From contig NZ_AP022564.1 of assembly GCF_010727125.1 (NCBI RefSeq), positions 2,170,001 to 2,234,000 of the forward strand: a stretch of DNA of 64,000 bases, given 5' to 3'. The translations under genes and the position numbers were made by a program. The DNA comes from Mycolicibacter terrae. GTDB lineage: Bacteria > Actinomycetota > Actinomycetes > Mycobacteriales > Mycobacteriaceae. The notes under the pieces are model-generated. The model had not been told where the DNA came from. It saw only the letters and a program-made list of their open reading frames with translations, and did no database searches. Positions 8,634 through 18,767 of this stretch are shown here, piece by piece (position 1 is the first letter of the stretch; every line of letters begins with the position of its first letter).

Positions 8634-9746
8634 TCAGCGGCCGGGCAGCCGCGGAAGACGTTCGCGGAACCGGTCCAACAATGACGGTCCGCTGCTCGGC
8701 GGGGGTGCCGGCGGCTCCGGGGCCACTGCCGGTCCGTCCCACAGCGAACCGAACTCGACCGGTTGCTCCGGCGGCTCGGCCGACGGAGCGGGGCCAGCCG
8801 GCGGCAGCGCCACCGGAGCAGCGGGTGGTGGGGCGGCCGGCACGGCGACGCGAGCCACCGTCACGTGCTCGGACGGACGCACGTCCGGGGCATCCCGGCC
8901 CGGGACCATCTGCAGGCTCAGCGCGGCGGACAGGGAGGCCACAAAGGTCACCGCTCCCCCGGTCAGCATCGTCAGGGCCCCGACGTATGACAGGGACATC
9001 GCACGCCCCGAGCCGATGCGCAACCCGGCCGGGGTGCCGGCCACCGGCGGGCCGGGCAGGTCGGCGTGCGGGGCCAGGGCCAGCGCCGCGCCGCGCGCCA
9101 ACGCCTGCTGTGCTCCGGCCTGGACGAACACCGGCACCGAAAGCCTGGACTCCAGGCGGCGCCCGAGCCGGTCCATGCCGCGCATGGAGCCGGCCACCAT
9201 CAGCACCTCGGGCCGCCGGCCACCGGATCCGAACGTGTCGGCCAGCCAGCCGATCACCTCGTCGGTGCCACCGATCGGACAGGCGGTGACGATCGGATCC
9301 TCGCCACCGGAACCGTCGAACAGCACCAGCGTGGCCAATCCGGGCTCCACGACGCACACCGCCGGCTGTTGACCGCGCTGTCCGATGCCACTGGTCAATG
9401 CGGCGGCGGCCCGACTGAAACGTACCGGCACCACGTTGTCGAAACCGGCATCGGCCAACGATTCCAGCAGCAGGGCGGCCCCGACGGCTGCTTCGTCGCT
9501 CCAGGTAACTCCCACGCCGCGCAGCCGGTCACCGCGGCCGGCCAGCACCGTGCGGACCCGAGCTGCGACGGCCGAGGCCGACGACGCCGTGCTCACCGCA
9601 TCGAGGCCGGCATCACTGCGACTGATTGCGAACTCGTCACCGGAAACCGTCGGGCAGCCATCGGCCCGTCCTTCGGCCATGACCCAGCCGATCGTCGTCG
9701 GCGTCATCGCCAGCCCCAGTACCGTATCCAAAATCGCGCGCCCCAA
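8634..9746 (-). CDS. Actin/Hsp70-like membrane protein with Pro-rich tail (DUF7159-like)
   Basis: The protein has about 370 residues. The N-terminal 200 residues look like a degenerate actin/Hsp70 ATPase fold: a phosphate-loop-like start LGLAMTPTTIGWVM, then VGAALLLESLADAGFDNVVPV, AVCVVEPGLATLVLFDG and LMVAGSMRGMD. One membrane segment follows around residues 250-275 (ALTMLTGGAVTFVASLSAAL). The tail is rich in Pro and Ala and ends in a basic motif. Mycobacteria have several such proteins of unknown role. The listed start is TTG 9746. TTG 9731 (LDTVLG), preceded by GGGG, is equally possible. I do not assign a function. Confidence 0.65.
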   Translation of the reverse strand: MGRAILDTVLGLAMTPTTIGWVMAEGRADGCPTVSGDEFAISRSDAGLDAVSTASSASAVAARVRTVLAGRGDRLRGVGVTWSDEAAVGAALLLESLADAGFDNVVPVRFSRAAAALTSGIGQRGQQPAVCVVEPGLATLVLFDGSGGEDPIVTACPIGGTDEVIGWLADTFGSGGRRPEVLMVAGSMRGMDRLGRRLESRLSVPVFVQAGAQQALARGAALALAPHADLPGPPVAGTPAGLRIGSGRAMSLSYVGALTMLTGGAVTFVASLSAALSLQMVPGRDAPDVRPSEHVTVARVAVPAAPPPAAPVALPPAGPAPSAEPPEQPVEFGSLWDGPAVAPEPPAPPPSSGPSLLDRFRERLPRLPGR

Positions 9747-11105
<1,359 letters not shown>

Positions 11106-11129
11106 GCCGAAAGCCAGGCAGCTTCAACG

Positions 11130-11160
11130 CTGAGCCCCACCCGATTCGGGTGGGGCTCAG
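11130..11160 (+). terminator. Strong hairpin terminator after fbpB
   Basis: A perfect 14-bp stem (CTGAGCCCCACCCG / CGGGTGGGGCTCAG) with a 3-nt ATT loop lies 25 bp after the fbpB stop. There is no U tract, as is usual for mycobacterial terminator hairpins. Confidence 0.8.
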
Positions 11161-11228
11161 TGCTGTGTCCGGGGTGGCCCCGGGGTAATGGTGGCCCCAC
11201 CGCGGCACACGTGCTTGGATTGGCGAGC

Positions 11229-11687
11229 ATGCAGGGTTCCGCGACAGTTCATATGGCAGCCCCTCCCGAACGGGTCTGGGATCTGGTGGCTGATGTCCGC
11301 AACATCGGGCGGTTCTCCCCCGAGACCTTCGAGGCCGAGTGGCTCGACGGTGCCGACGGTCCCGCGGTGGGGGCGCGATTCCGCGGGCACGTCCGGCGCA
11401 ACGGGATCGGACCGGTGTACTGGACGACGTGCCGGGTCACCGAGTGCGAGACGAACCGGGTGTTCGGCTTCGCGGTGCTCGCCGGTGATCGCGCGCTGAA
11501 TACATGGCGCTACGAGCTGACGCCGACGGCGGACGGCACCGACGTCACCGAGTCCTTCAAGCTGGCCGACTCCTTCCTGACCAGCGTGTACTACTGGGTG
11601 TTCGGTGGTTTTCTGCGGCAGCGCAACAACATCCGCGACATGCGGCGCACGCTGGAGCGCATCCGCGACGTGGTCGAACAGCCGTAG
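11229..11687 (+). CDS. SRPBCC / polyketide cyclase-like protein
   Basis: The 152-residue single-domain protein has the SRPBCC (START-like) helix-grip pattern. The first strand TVHMAAPPERVWDLVADVRN is followed by GRFSPETFEAEWLDG, central strands VGARFRGHVRR and YWTTCRVTEC, and a long C-terminal helix (FLRQRNNIRDMRRTLERIRDV). Such proteins bind hydrophobic ligands. Some are cyclases, most are uncharacterised. Length matches Rv1883c, located near fbpB in M. tuberculosis. The ATG at 11229 is chosen because the family begins with this strand. It converges on the CocE-like gene with 3 bp between. Confidence 0.8.
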   Translation: MQGSATVHMAAPPERVWDLVADVRNIGRFSPETFEAEWLDGADGPAVGARFRGHVRRNGIGPVYWTTCRVTECETNRVFGFAVLAGDRALNTWRYELTPTADGTDVTESFKLADSFLTSVYYWVFGGFLRQRNNIRDMRRTLERIRDVVEQP

Positions 11688-11690
11688 CGG

Positions 11691-13649
11691 TCAGCCCAGA
11701 ACGCCCGGGTCGGCCAGCGGAAGCAGCAGGAACGACGGTGTGGCCCCGCCCTGATGCACCTGGTAGGTACCGCCGGCCAGCGCGTGCCGGGCGGGCGCGG
11801 TGGGTACCAGGTGCGGAAAATCGTAGGTGGTCAGGGTAAGTCGCAGTCGGTGCCCGGGAACGATCATCGCCGCGGTCGGAAAGATCTCGATGTCGTAGCC
11901 GGTCGGCTGCCCGGGTTCGACCGGTCGCATCGCGGAGCGGGTGCTGAGGTGGTGCGGGCGCAACACGGTGCCGTCCGGCAGATACCAGGTGCGTTCCGGA
12001 TCCAGTTCCCGGTGCGAACCGAGCAATGCCCCCTGCGTCAATGGGCGGCACCCGCCTTCCGGGGCGACGTCGTCGAGGTGGGCGACCCACAACGTCTCGG
12101 TGGTGTCAGCGGTCGCGTGGATGCGCAGCGCGATCGGTCCGGCGAGCAGCACCGGAGATTCGAATGCCTCGGTCGTGTAGGTCAGCGCACCCCGTTGCAC
12201 GCGGCGGTTGTCCTGGTCGTGGCGGGTGCGGCCGCCGGCCGACGTGGTGACGAAGCTGCCCAGGCCCAACGACCACTGTTCCAGGCTGCGCCCCGACATC
12301 GGCCCGCGCGAGCGGTACCGCAGCGTGGCCGAGCTCTGCTCGGGCGGGGCATCGGCCTGCAGCCGGCCCCCCTGCGACAGGTAGAACCGGGTGGGTGTCG
12401 CGCCCGGAATCGGGTACTCGCGGGTGTGGTACCACCGGCGGTCACCGATCGGCTGAAAGCTGAACGGCGGCCCTGAGATCTCCGCCGCCGCATCGTCTTT
12501 CAACCAGTAATCGAACCAGCGCAGTTGCAGATCCTGCATCTTGAGGCCATCGAAGTCCGACACGTGATACCACGGACCCATCATCAGCCTGATCCGGTCT
12601 ACCGGCGGCTGCCCCGGTTGCATGGGGCCGCTCGCGGGCCGTCCGCTGCAGGCATTCTGCAGCGCGGCGTAGTTCAGTGGCGCGCCACGCTGGAAGGCGT
12701 CGTGCCAGCCGCCCACCAGAAAGACCGCGACCTTGTTGGCGGCGATCGCGGGCAGCACCGGATCGGGCCGCATGCGGTCCCACAACGGGCCGTCGTAGGC
12801 GGCGTCGCCGCCGCTGCGTACCTCACCGATGAGCGGCCAGAAATAGTTGCGCTGGTCCCTGCCGCGTTGCCGCACCGCGGCGAGTCCGCCGGACCGGGGG
12901 CGCGGGTGCCCGCCGGGGGTGACGAACTCCAACGCCGGGTTGATGACGTTGAGCATCGCGTACACCGCCCCGTAGCCGCGCACCGCCACCAGGTGCGGCG
13001 CCCCACCCATCGCGGCGACGTCCCGGTAGAAGTCGTTGGCGGCCATCACCGGGAAGATCGCCTTCAGCGGGGAGTCCGGGCCGACGGCGGCCGCGGTGAA
13101 CAGCTGGTTGATCGCCAGGTAGGAGATACCGAACATGCCGACCCGGCCGTTGGCGTTCGGCAGCGTCGACGCCCAGGTGACCAGCTCGGCCCCGTCCCGG
13201 GCCTGGTCGGGTCCGAACATCTCGAACGAGCCACCGGATGCCCCGGTACCGCGGACGTCGACCATCGCCTCGATGTAGCCCCGCCGGATCAGGCGGGGGG
13301 TCGGACCGCCGCCGATCTGCGCGGCCGGCGGCGGGGCCAGCTTGCCGTAGGGGGTCAGCGACAACAGCACCGGAAACGGCCCGGCGGCGGGCAGCCCGGT
13401 CTCCAGCACGGTCGGGTAATGCACGTCGGCACGCAGCACCACGCCGTCGCTCATCTCCACGGCCACGTTGCGCCGCACCCCGACCCCGTACTGTGCCGGC
13501 GGCGGGGTCCACTCCGGACTCAACGGCGACGAACCGGCCGTACGAATTTTGGTCCCGCGCAACCGATTCGCCGCGACACCCGCGGCCCCCACCGCAGCGA
13601 CAGCGGCCAACGCCCAGCCGGCCCGGCGTGCCCGTCGCGTCGGCGTCAA
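11691..13649 (-). CDS. CocE/NonD family hydrolase with N-terminal anchor
   Basis: The protein has 652 residues. An uncleaved signal or anchor lies at residues 10-30 (AGWALAAVAAVGAAGVAANRL). An alpha/beta-hydrolase CocE domain follows (strand VEMSDGVVLRADVHYP, VDVRGTGASGG, nucleophile Ser in FGISYLA, Asp in VGGWHD and His in WYHVSD). The C-terminal jelly-roll typical of X-Pro dipeptidyl-peptidase-like esterases starts near residue 420. TTG 13649 is taken as start because it overlaps the upstream stop as TTGA (13646-13649). The fold suggests hydrolysis of an ester or N-acyl bond at the cell surface. The substrate is unknown. It resembles the size of Rv1835c, though it is at another place. Confidence 0.82.
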   Translation of the reverse strand: MTPTRRARRAGWALAAVAAVGAAGVAANRLRGTKIRTAGSSPLSPEWTPPPAQYGVGVRRNVAVEMSDGVVLRADVHYPTVLETGLPAAGPFPVLLSLTPYGKLAPPPAAQIGGGPTPRLIRRGYIEAMVDVRGTGASGGSFEMFGPDQARDGAELVTWASTLPNANGRVGMFGISYLAINQLFTAAAVGPDSPLKAIFPVMAANDFYRDVAAMGGAPHLVAVRGYGAVYAMLNVINPALEFVTPGGHPRPRSGGLAAVRQRGRDQRNYFWPLIGEVRSGGDAAYDGPLWDRMRPDPVLPAIAANKVAVFLVGGWHDAFQRGAPLNYAALQNACSGRPASGPMQPGQPPVDRIRLMMGPWYHVSDFDGLKMQDLQLRWFDYWLKDDAAAEISGPPFSFQPIGDRRWYHTREYPIPGATPTRFYLSQGGRLQADAPPEQSSATLRYRSRGPMSGRSLEQWSLGLGSFVTTSAGGRTRHDQDNRRVQRGALTYTTEAFESPVLLAGPIALRIHATADTTETLWVAHLDDVAPEGGCRPLTQGALLGSHRELDPERTWYLPDGTVLRPHHLSTRSAMRPVEPGQPTGYDIEIFPTAAMIVPGHRLRLTLTTYDFPHLVPTAPARHALAGGTYQVHQGGATPSFLLLPLADPGVLG

Positions 13650-14140
13650 GCGCGGCTGGGCAGGGTGAAGCTGCAGGCCTGCCCGATGTCCAAGGTGCGC
13701 AGCAGCCGACCCATGCCCAACCAGAGCGCACACGACAGCGCGAGGTCGGCGAGCAGCTCGTCGCTGAAGTGCTCGGAGCACCGCGACCAGAAGTCCTCGT
13801 CGTCGCGCAGGCCGGTGTGGTCGGTGGCGAACCGGTGGGCGAACTCGGCGGCCAGCCGCTCCTGGTCGCTGTAGCCGGGCCAGGTGCGCCATTCCGACGC
13901 GTGGTCGTAGAGCTCCTCGCTCACCCCGGCCGCCGGACCGTCGGCGTCGCGGGTGTTGACGCATACCGCGCACTCGTTGTCGAAGGCGATCACCATCCGG
14001 GCCAGCTCTCGGACGCGCATCGGCAGCCGGCCGCTGGTGTAGACCGCGGTGCTGAATCCACCTATCCCGGCGGCCAGTTCGGGCGACTTGGCCATCCAGC
14101 CCATCACGTCATCTGCGGGGAACGTCCCGATTCGGCTCAT
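13646..14140 (-). CDS. Carboxymuconolactone decarboxylase / AhpD-like protein
   Basis: The 164-residue protein has the all-helical AhpD-like signature. VRELARMVIAFDNECAVCV holds a Cys-X-X-Cys pair (ECAVC) near residues 57-61, preceded by the conserved Glu. WRTWPGYSDQERLAAEFAHRFA is a typical CMD block. Proteins of this group act as thiol-based reductases or decarboxylases. The redox pair favours a peroxidase-like role. The gene is coupled to the CocE-like hydrolase by a 4-base overlap. A TAGTAT box lies 8 nt before the ATG, suggesting a leaderless transcript. Confidence 0.8.
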   Translation of the reverse strand: MSRIGTFPADDVMGWMAKSPELAAGIGGFSTAVYTSGRLPMRVRELARMVIAFDNECAVCVNTRDADGPAAGVSEELYDHASEWRTWPGYSDQERLAAEFAHRFATDHTGLRDDEDFWSRCSEHFSDELLADLALSCALWLGMGRLLRTLDIGQACSFTLPSRA

Positions 14141-14148
14141 ACCCAGGG

Positions 14149-14154
14149 ATACTA
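14149..14154 (-). promoter_or_regulatory. -10 box (TAGTAT) for the AhpD-like/CocE operon
   Basis: TAGTAT on the minus strand lies 8 nt upstream of ATG 14140, and no Shine-Dalgarno is present, which fits a leaderless start. Confidence 0.45.
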
Positions 14155-14169
14155 GCGTCGATCGCCCGT

Positions 14170-14192
14170 GCGGCGGAGCCGGACGAAGCGGG
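14170..14192. repeat. Dispersed 23-bp gene-end element, copy 1
   Basis: This 23-bp sequence matches 44042-44064 at 21 of 23 positions. Both copies lie just past the stop of a minus-strand gene, here the MFS gene. It resembles part of the hairpin repeats at 36486. The function is unknown. Confidence 0.45.
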
Positions 14193-14203
14193 TGCTCGAC
14201 ATC

Positions 14204-16248
14204 TCAGCCGCGGGTGGTGCCGGCGAACTCCGCCGACTCCCCCGCATCGTCGGGATCGACCAGGGCCCGGTGCGCGATCCGCTGCAGCGCGGCTTCGACC
14301 TCAGCGCGGTCGGGGCGACCCTCGAACCCGGGCGAGCGAGCAAGCTTGTCGCTCACCCAGTCCTGCACCAGTGCGGTCACGAACTTCACCTGGCGCAGTC
14401 CGGCCCGGGTCAGGCCCAGGTGGTCGCCGTCGCGCAGCACGTAGCCCTGGGCGACCAGGCGATCGACGGTGGGTTCGAGGATCTCGTAGGGGACGCGCAG
14501 GGTCTTGCCGATGTCGCTGAGCCGCGCGGTCCGAAACACCTGGGTGTATCGATAGATCCGCAGCACCGTCCACAGCCCGGCGACATCGAGTTCGCAGTCC
14601 GCGCGCATCGCGATGCTGCGCAGTCGCACCCCGGGTTCGTTCCGCAGCAGGCGCCCGATCGCGGTCTCCAGCAGTTCGTCCGACGAAGCGGTGCTGGGCA
14701 TGCCGAAACCGTCGCCGATGTCGGCCGCGTTGTCATGCAGGTCCTTGAGCGGAACCTCGCGCAGGAACAGCGCCAGCACGAACCCGAGCAGCGCGACCGG
14801 CGCGGCCCACAGGAACACCTGGCCGAGGGAGTCGGCGTAGGCCTGCACGATTGGTGCCGCCTGCTCCGGTGAGAGCCGGTGCAGCGCCTCGGGCGAGGCG
14901 GCCGCGTCGGCGGCCAGCCCGGCGGTGTGGAGGGCGGAACCGAGGCGGTGGTCTAAGAAGTTGACGAACAGCGATCCGAAGACGGCGGCGCCGAACGAGC
15001 TGCCGATGGTCCGGAAGAAGGTGACCCCGGAGGTGGCCACCCCGAGGTCGGCGAAGCTCGAGGTGTTCTGCACGACGAGGACCAGGACCTGCATCGACAG
15101 CCCTATGCCGGCGCCCAGCAGGATCAGGTAGGCCGACTGCAGCAGCGCCGGCGTGGTGGCGTCCATCTGCGACATCAGCACGAATGCGATCGTCATGAGT
15201 GCCGTACCGGTCACCGGAAAGATCTTGTACCGGCCCGTCCGTCCGACCAGGGTGCCGCTGCCTGTGGAAGTCACCAACATCCCCACCACCATCGGTAGCG
15301 TGCGCAGTCCGGAGGTGATCGCCGAGACCCCGTCGACGTACTGCATGAAGGTGGGCAGGAAGGTGAGTGCGCCCAGCATCGCGAAGCCGACCACGAACGC
15401 CAGCACGCAGCACACCGCGAACACCGGGTCGGCGAAGAGCCGGGTCGGCAGGATCGGAGCCGCGGCCCGGCTTTCCACCCGGGCGAACAGCGCCAGCGCC
15501 ACCACCGACCCGAGGAACAGCGCGATGATCGTCGGCGACCCCCAGGTGTAGCGGGTGCCGCCCCAGCTGGTGGCCAGCGTCAACCCGGTGGCGCCCAGAC
15601 CGATCAGCACGATCCCGGTGTAGTCGATGACGGGTTTGACCCGGCCCGCCAGCGCCGGAATCGCCGCCCCGGCCACTACCAACACGACCACCGAGATCGG
15701 CACGTTGATCCAGAACGCCCACCGCCAGGTCAGGTAGTCGGTGAAATACCCGCCCAGCAGCGGACCGATCACGGTGGTGACACCGAAAACCGCACCCAGC
15801 ATGCCCTGGTAGCGGCCCCGGTCGCGCAGCGGAATGACTTCGCCGATCAGCGCGGCGGCGGTGACCGTGACCGCACCCCGCCGATGCCCTGCAGCGCCCG
15901 CGCACCGACCAGCATCCCCATCGACGCGGACAGTCCGCACAGCACCGACCCGGCGACGAAGCACACCACCGCGGCCTGAAACACCCGTTTGCGGCCGAAC
16001 AGATCGCCCAGCTTGCCGGCCAGGATCGTCGCGATGGTCGAGGTCAGCAGGTAGCTGGTGACCACCCAGGACTGATGGCCGGCGTTGCCCAGATCCGACA
16101 CGATGGTCGGCAGCGCCGTGGCGACGATGGTCTGGTCGAGCGCGGCCATCAGCAGGCCGAACACGACCGCCAGAAAGATCAGATTGCGGCGCTGCGGGCT
16201 GACCGGCGCGGGCCGTGCGTCCTCGGCGACCGGCGTCGATTCGGTCAT
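14204..16248 (-). pseudogene. MFS drug-efflux transporter with a -1 frameshift
   Basis: The N-terminal frame (16248 to about 15880) encodes a DHA2/14-TM type transporter start: LAVVFGLLMAALDQTIVATA, GKLGDLFGRKRVFQ and ARALQGIGG. It then runs into junk. The second frame resumes with GAVTVTAAALIGEVIPLRDR and continues to the stop at 14204. Joining the two gives about 681 residues, matching the efflux pump Rv1877, with a C-terminal cytoplasmic extension of about 180 residues holding a winged-helix-like region (YEILEPTVDRLVAQGYVL). One base is missing in the run at 15874-15883, where GGCGGCGGT appears as GGCGGGGT on the coding strand. This is either a sequencing error or a true loss of the pump. 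No compensating start was found. Confidence 0.85.
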
Positions 16249-16303
16249 GCGCGCCTTCCCGTCGGCGGTGGACGCTAACGGGTACCCGCGTCGACGCGGA
16301 CGA

Positions 16304-16786
16304 TCACGTGGTGGGCGGGCGAGCGACGCACTGGGCCAGGTAGAGCGCCTCGCCGAGCTTGTCCATCAACTCCAGTTGGGTCTGCAGGTAGTCGATATGG
16401 GATTCCTCGTCAACGAGGATGGTCTCCAAGATCTTGGCGGTGGTGCTGTCCTGCTTGTCGCGGCACATGACGATGCCCGGCCGCAGCCGGTTGAGCACCT
16501 CCATCTCGATGGCGAGGTCGCTCTCGAACTGTTCACGCAGGGTCTGGCCGATCCGCAGCGACCCGATCCGCTGATAGTTCGGCAGGCCGTTGAGCAGCAG
16601 GATGCGATCGGTGATCGTCTCCGCATGGCGCATCTCTTCGATGGACTCGTCACGGGTGTGGGCGGCCACCTCGGTCAGGCCCCAGTCGGCTTGCATCTTG
16701 GCGTGCAGGAAGTACTGGTTGATCGCGGTGAGTTCACTGGTCAGCTGCTCATTGAGCAGTTTGAGAACCTCTGGGTCGCCTTGCAT
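16304..16786 (-). CDS. bfrA: Bacterioferritin (haem ferritin)
   Basis: The 160-residue four-helix-bundle subunit of the iron-storage 24-mer. Ferroxidase ligands are visible at Glu18, Glu51, His54, with Glu94, Glu127 and His130 in the later helices (FESDLAIEMEVL and DEESHIDYLQTQLE). Met52, the bis-methionine haem ligand, is present (IEEMRHAE). The start at 16786 has a strong ribosome-binding site (AGAGGAGTGATC). The in-frame codon at 16846 lies upstream of the family N-terminus (MQGDPEVLKLLNEQLTSELT). A TAGATT box at 16867-16872 on the minus strand would give a leader of about 74 nt. An IdeR-like box at 16990 lies upstream, so iron-dependent activation is plausible. Confidence 0.96.
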   Translation of the reverse strand: MQGDPEVLKLLNEQLTSELTAINQYFLHAKMQADWGLTEVAAHTRDESIEEMRHAETITDRILLLNGLPNYQRIGSLRIGQTLREQFESDLAIEMEVLNRLRPGIVMCRDKQDSTTAKILETILVDEESHIDYLQTQLELMDKLGEALYLAQCVARPPTT

Positions 16787-16866
16787 GATCACTCCTCTGG
16801 TGTGAAGAACCGCGCATACCCCCAGCGCCGAATGGGGCTTGATCATCGCCGTAACGCGCCGAATTC

Positions 16867-16872
16867 AATCTA
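16867..16872 (-). promoter_or_regulatory. Candidate -10 box (TAGATT) for bfrA
   Basis: TAGATT on the minus strand would place the bfrA start site near 16860. The IdeR-like box would then lie about 120 bp upstream, a position that suits activation rather than repression. Confidence 0.35.
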
Positions 16873-16989
16873 ATGCAGGTCACCGGTCGCAGTGCGGTGT
16901 TTACCCGTGTCTCGGCGCGTCGAACCCACGCATCGGCCTCGTGCCCGGCGAAATCGGATCGCCATGCGGGTCTGCGCGATGCGCGGAAC

Positions 16990-17008
16990 TTAGGTTAGAC
17001 TCTACTAA
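16990..17008. promoter_or_regulatory. IdeR iron box with embedded -10 element
   Basis: TTAGGTTAGACTCTACTAA matches the 19-bp IdeR/DtxR consensus (TTAGGTTAGGCTAACCTAA) at 15 of 19 positions, with the first nine and the last four all correct. It lies between bfrA (minus) and the gene at 17010 (plus). A -10 box TAGACT (16996-17001) is inside it, 8 nt before ATG 17010. IdeR bound here should repress the rightward transcript in iron-replete cells and could activate bfrA from upstream. Confidence 0.8.
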
Positions 17009-17009
17009 C

Positions 17010-17714
17010 ATGAGACTTGCTTCGCCTAGCCGCCGTGCCGGCATTTCGGGCGGTTGCATGTCGCACCGCGACAATCCGCATTCGCTGGTGCTGGCGCTGG
17101 ACTACCGCGTCGGCGACATCGACCGGACCTGGTCACTGATCCGCGACGATCACACGCCGCTTCTCGGGCTCGGAGCCCGCCATGCGGTGCTCTACACCTC
17201 GGTGTCCGAGCCGGATCGGGTGCTGGTGACGATCGGCTTGCGCCACCGACTGTCGGTCACGGAGTTGTTGCGCTCCCCCGCCGTCTTCGAATGGTTCGAC
17301 CGCTCCGGGGTCAACGATCTGCCGGCGATCTTCGCCGGCGAGGTCAGGGAGAAGATCAACCTCACCCAGTCCGGCGCCGAACAACCCGGTTCACGGGGCC
17401 CGGAGGTGATCGTGGGGGTGGTGTCCACCGTCGCCGATCCCGCGGACCTGATGGCCAAGGTGCATCGCGGGCTGGATCGGTTCGCCGACGCGGGCGTGCG
17501 CAAAGTCTGGGTATATCAGGCCGTCGACGACGGAAATGAGGTGATGACGCTGTTGGAGATCGACAACGCGGCGAGCGCGCAGCGCTGGATCGACCACCCC
17601 GACACCGCTGCGGAGTGGATGACCGCGGTGGGCGCCGGTGGTTACCCCGGACCGTTCGTCGGAAAGTTCGCTGCTGCAATCGATCTCATGGCTCCTGTGG
17701 GCGACGGTCGGTAG
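17010..17714 (+). CDS. Conserved protein of unknown function in iron-storage cluster
   Basis: The protein has 234 residues from ATG 17010, or 218 from ATG 17058 (MSHRDNPHS). The first 16 residues look unconserved, so the later start is a real alternative. The composition is that of a soluble protein with Rossmann- or dimeric-barrel-like strands (RVLVTIGLRHRLSVTELL, VRKVWVYQAVDDGNEVMTLLEI, AQRWIDHPDTAAEWM). The second half resembles an antibiotic-monooxygenase-like barrel. Size and place match Rv1874. It is 10 bp upstream of bfd and under the IdeR-like box, so it likely belongs to iron handling. No catalytic residue can be assigned. Confidence 0.75.
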   Translation: MRLASPSRRAGISGGCMSHRDNPHSLVLALDYRVGDIDRTWSLIRDDHTPLLGLGARHAVLYTSVSEPDRVLVTIGLRHRLSVTELLRSPAVFEWFDRSGVNDLPAIFAGEVREKINLTQSGAEQPGSRGPEVIVGVVSTVADPADLMAKVHRGLDRFADAGVRKVWVYQAVDDGNEVMTLLEIDNAASAQRWIDHPDTAAEWMTAVGAGGYPGPFVGKFAAAIDLMAPVGDGR

Positions 17715-17724
17715 GGGTAGAGCC

Positions 17725-17961
17725 ATGTATGTGTGCCTTTGTGTCGGAGCCACCAATCAGATGGTTTCCGACGCCGTCGCCGCCGGCGCCTCGACATCCA
17801 AAGAGGTTGCCGCGATGTGCGGGGCGGGCGGGGACTGCGGCCGGTGCCGCTGCACGGTCCGCGGCATCATCGAAGCCACCCTGGCCGCGGCGCCGTCCGG
17901 TTCGGCCAACGGCTCGCTGCGGCATCTTGCCCTGGAGATCACGCCGGTCGGGTCACGCTGA
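17725..17961 (+). CDS. bfd: Bacterioferritin-associated ferredoxin
   Basis: This 78-residue BFD-like [2Fe-2S] protein has cluster ligands Cys4, Cys6, Cys38 and Cys41, which reproduce the C-X-C-X31-C-X2-C spacing of Bfd. Two more Cys (32 and 43) are close by. Bfd reduces the core or haem iron of bacterioferritin so that iron can be released. A GTAGGGGTAGAG ribosome-binding region precedes ATG 17725. It follows the Rv1874-like gene by 10 bp, so both are probably repressed by iron through the box at 16990. The stop abuts the convergent enoyl-CoA hydratase gene with no space. Confidence 0.92.
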   Translation: MYVCLCVGATNQMVSDAVAAGASTSKEVAAMCGAGGDCGRCRCTVRGIIEATLAAAPSGSANGSLRHLALEITPVGSR

Positions 17962-18720
17962 TCAGCGCTTCCGCCGCCTGGTGAACTCGGCCAGGGCATC
18001 GGCGTTGGCCTGCGCACCCATCAGCTCGGCGAACAGCGCGTTCTCGCGCGCCGTGGCCGCGGCGACCTCCTCGCGCACCGGCGCGACCATGGTGGCCTTG
18101 ACCGCCATCAGGCTTGAAATGGGCCGGGAGGCAAGCACTTCGGCATGACGGTGGGCCTCGTCGAGCAGCGCCTGTGGTTCGCACACCTTCCAGACCAGAC
18201 CCATTCGCAGTGCCTCCTCGGCGTCGACCCATTCCGAGGACATCAGCAGCCAGGCCGCATTCTGCCGTCCGATCAACTGCGGAAGCAGATAGGAGGACCC
18301 GGCTTCCGGGGCCACCCCCAGGCTGGTGAACGGGCATTTCAGCCGTGCGGTCGCGGACATGAAGACCAGGTCGGCATATCCGAGGATCGTGGCGCCGATG
18401 CCCAGGCCGATCCCGTTGACCGCGCAGATCAGCGGCTTGGGGAAGCGCGCCAGGGCGTCGACCAGTCCGGTGAAGCCGTACTTGCCTTCCTTGAACTGCG
18501 GATCGGTGATCCGGGCCTGCATCTCGTTGAGATCGGTACCGGCACTGAAGGCGCGCCCGGCGCCGGTCAGCAGCACGACGGCCACGTCCGGATCCTCGGC
18601 GGCAGCCAGCAGTGCCTCGGCGGTGGCGTCGTAGAGCGCCTCGTCGAACGCGTTGAGCGCGTCGGGGCGATTCAACGTACAGGTCCGAACCCGGTTCTCA
18701 TCGTCGATCTTCAGGATCAC
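17962..18720 (-). CDS. Enoyl-CoA hydratase/isomerase family protein
   Basis: This crotonase-fold protein has 252 residues. The oxyanion-hole motif is AGRAFSAGTDLNEM (residues 54-67) and NGIGLGIGATILGYADLVF is near residue 102. A single acidic residue sits in the active-site block (GVAPEAGSSYLLPQLIG). The first catalytic Glu of classical hydratases is not obvious in CPFTSLGVAPE, so isomerase or another crotonase activity is possible. The start is GTG 18720, with TAGGCT 6 nt upstream, a leaderless arrangement. It is one of the many echA paralogues of mycobacteria. I do not assign a number. Confidence 0.85.
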   Translation of the reverse strand: MILKIDDENRVRTCTLNRPDALNAFDEALYDATAEALLAAAEDPDVAVVLLTGAGRAFSAGTDLNEMQARITDPQFKEGKYGFTGLVDALARFPKPLICAVNGIGLGIGATILGYADLVFMSATARLKCPFTSLGVAPEAGSSYLLPQLIGRQNAAWLLMSSEWVDAEEALRMGLVWKVCEPQALLDEAHRHAEVLASRPISSLMAVKATMVAPVREEVAAATARENALFAELMGAQANADALAEFTRRRKR

Positions 18721-18726
18721 CCGTGC

Positions 18727-18732
18727 AGCCTA
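18727..18732 (-). promoter_or_regulatory. -10 box (TAGGCT) for enoyl-CoA hydratase
   Basis: TAGGCT on the minus strand ends 6 nt before GTG 18720, and no Shine-Dalgarno lies between. Confidence 0.4.
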
Positions 18733-18767
18733 GACCGGGCTCCATCGGGTCGCCGGCGGACCGACAC

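Noticed and set aside
12525..13874. 449-codon open frame on the plus strand opposite the CocE gene
   Set aside because: Shadow frame of the CocE-type hydrolase, with no motif and improbable composition.
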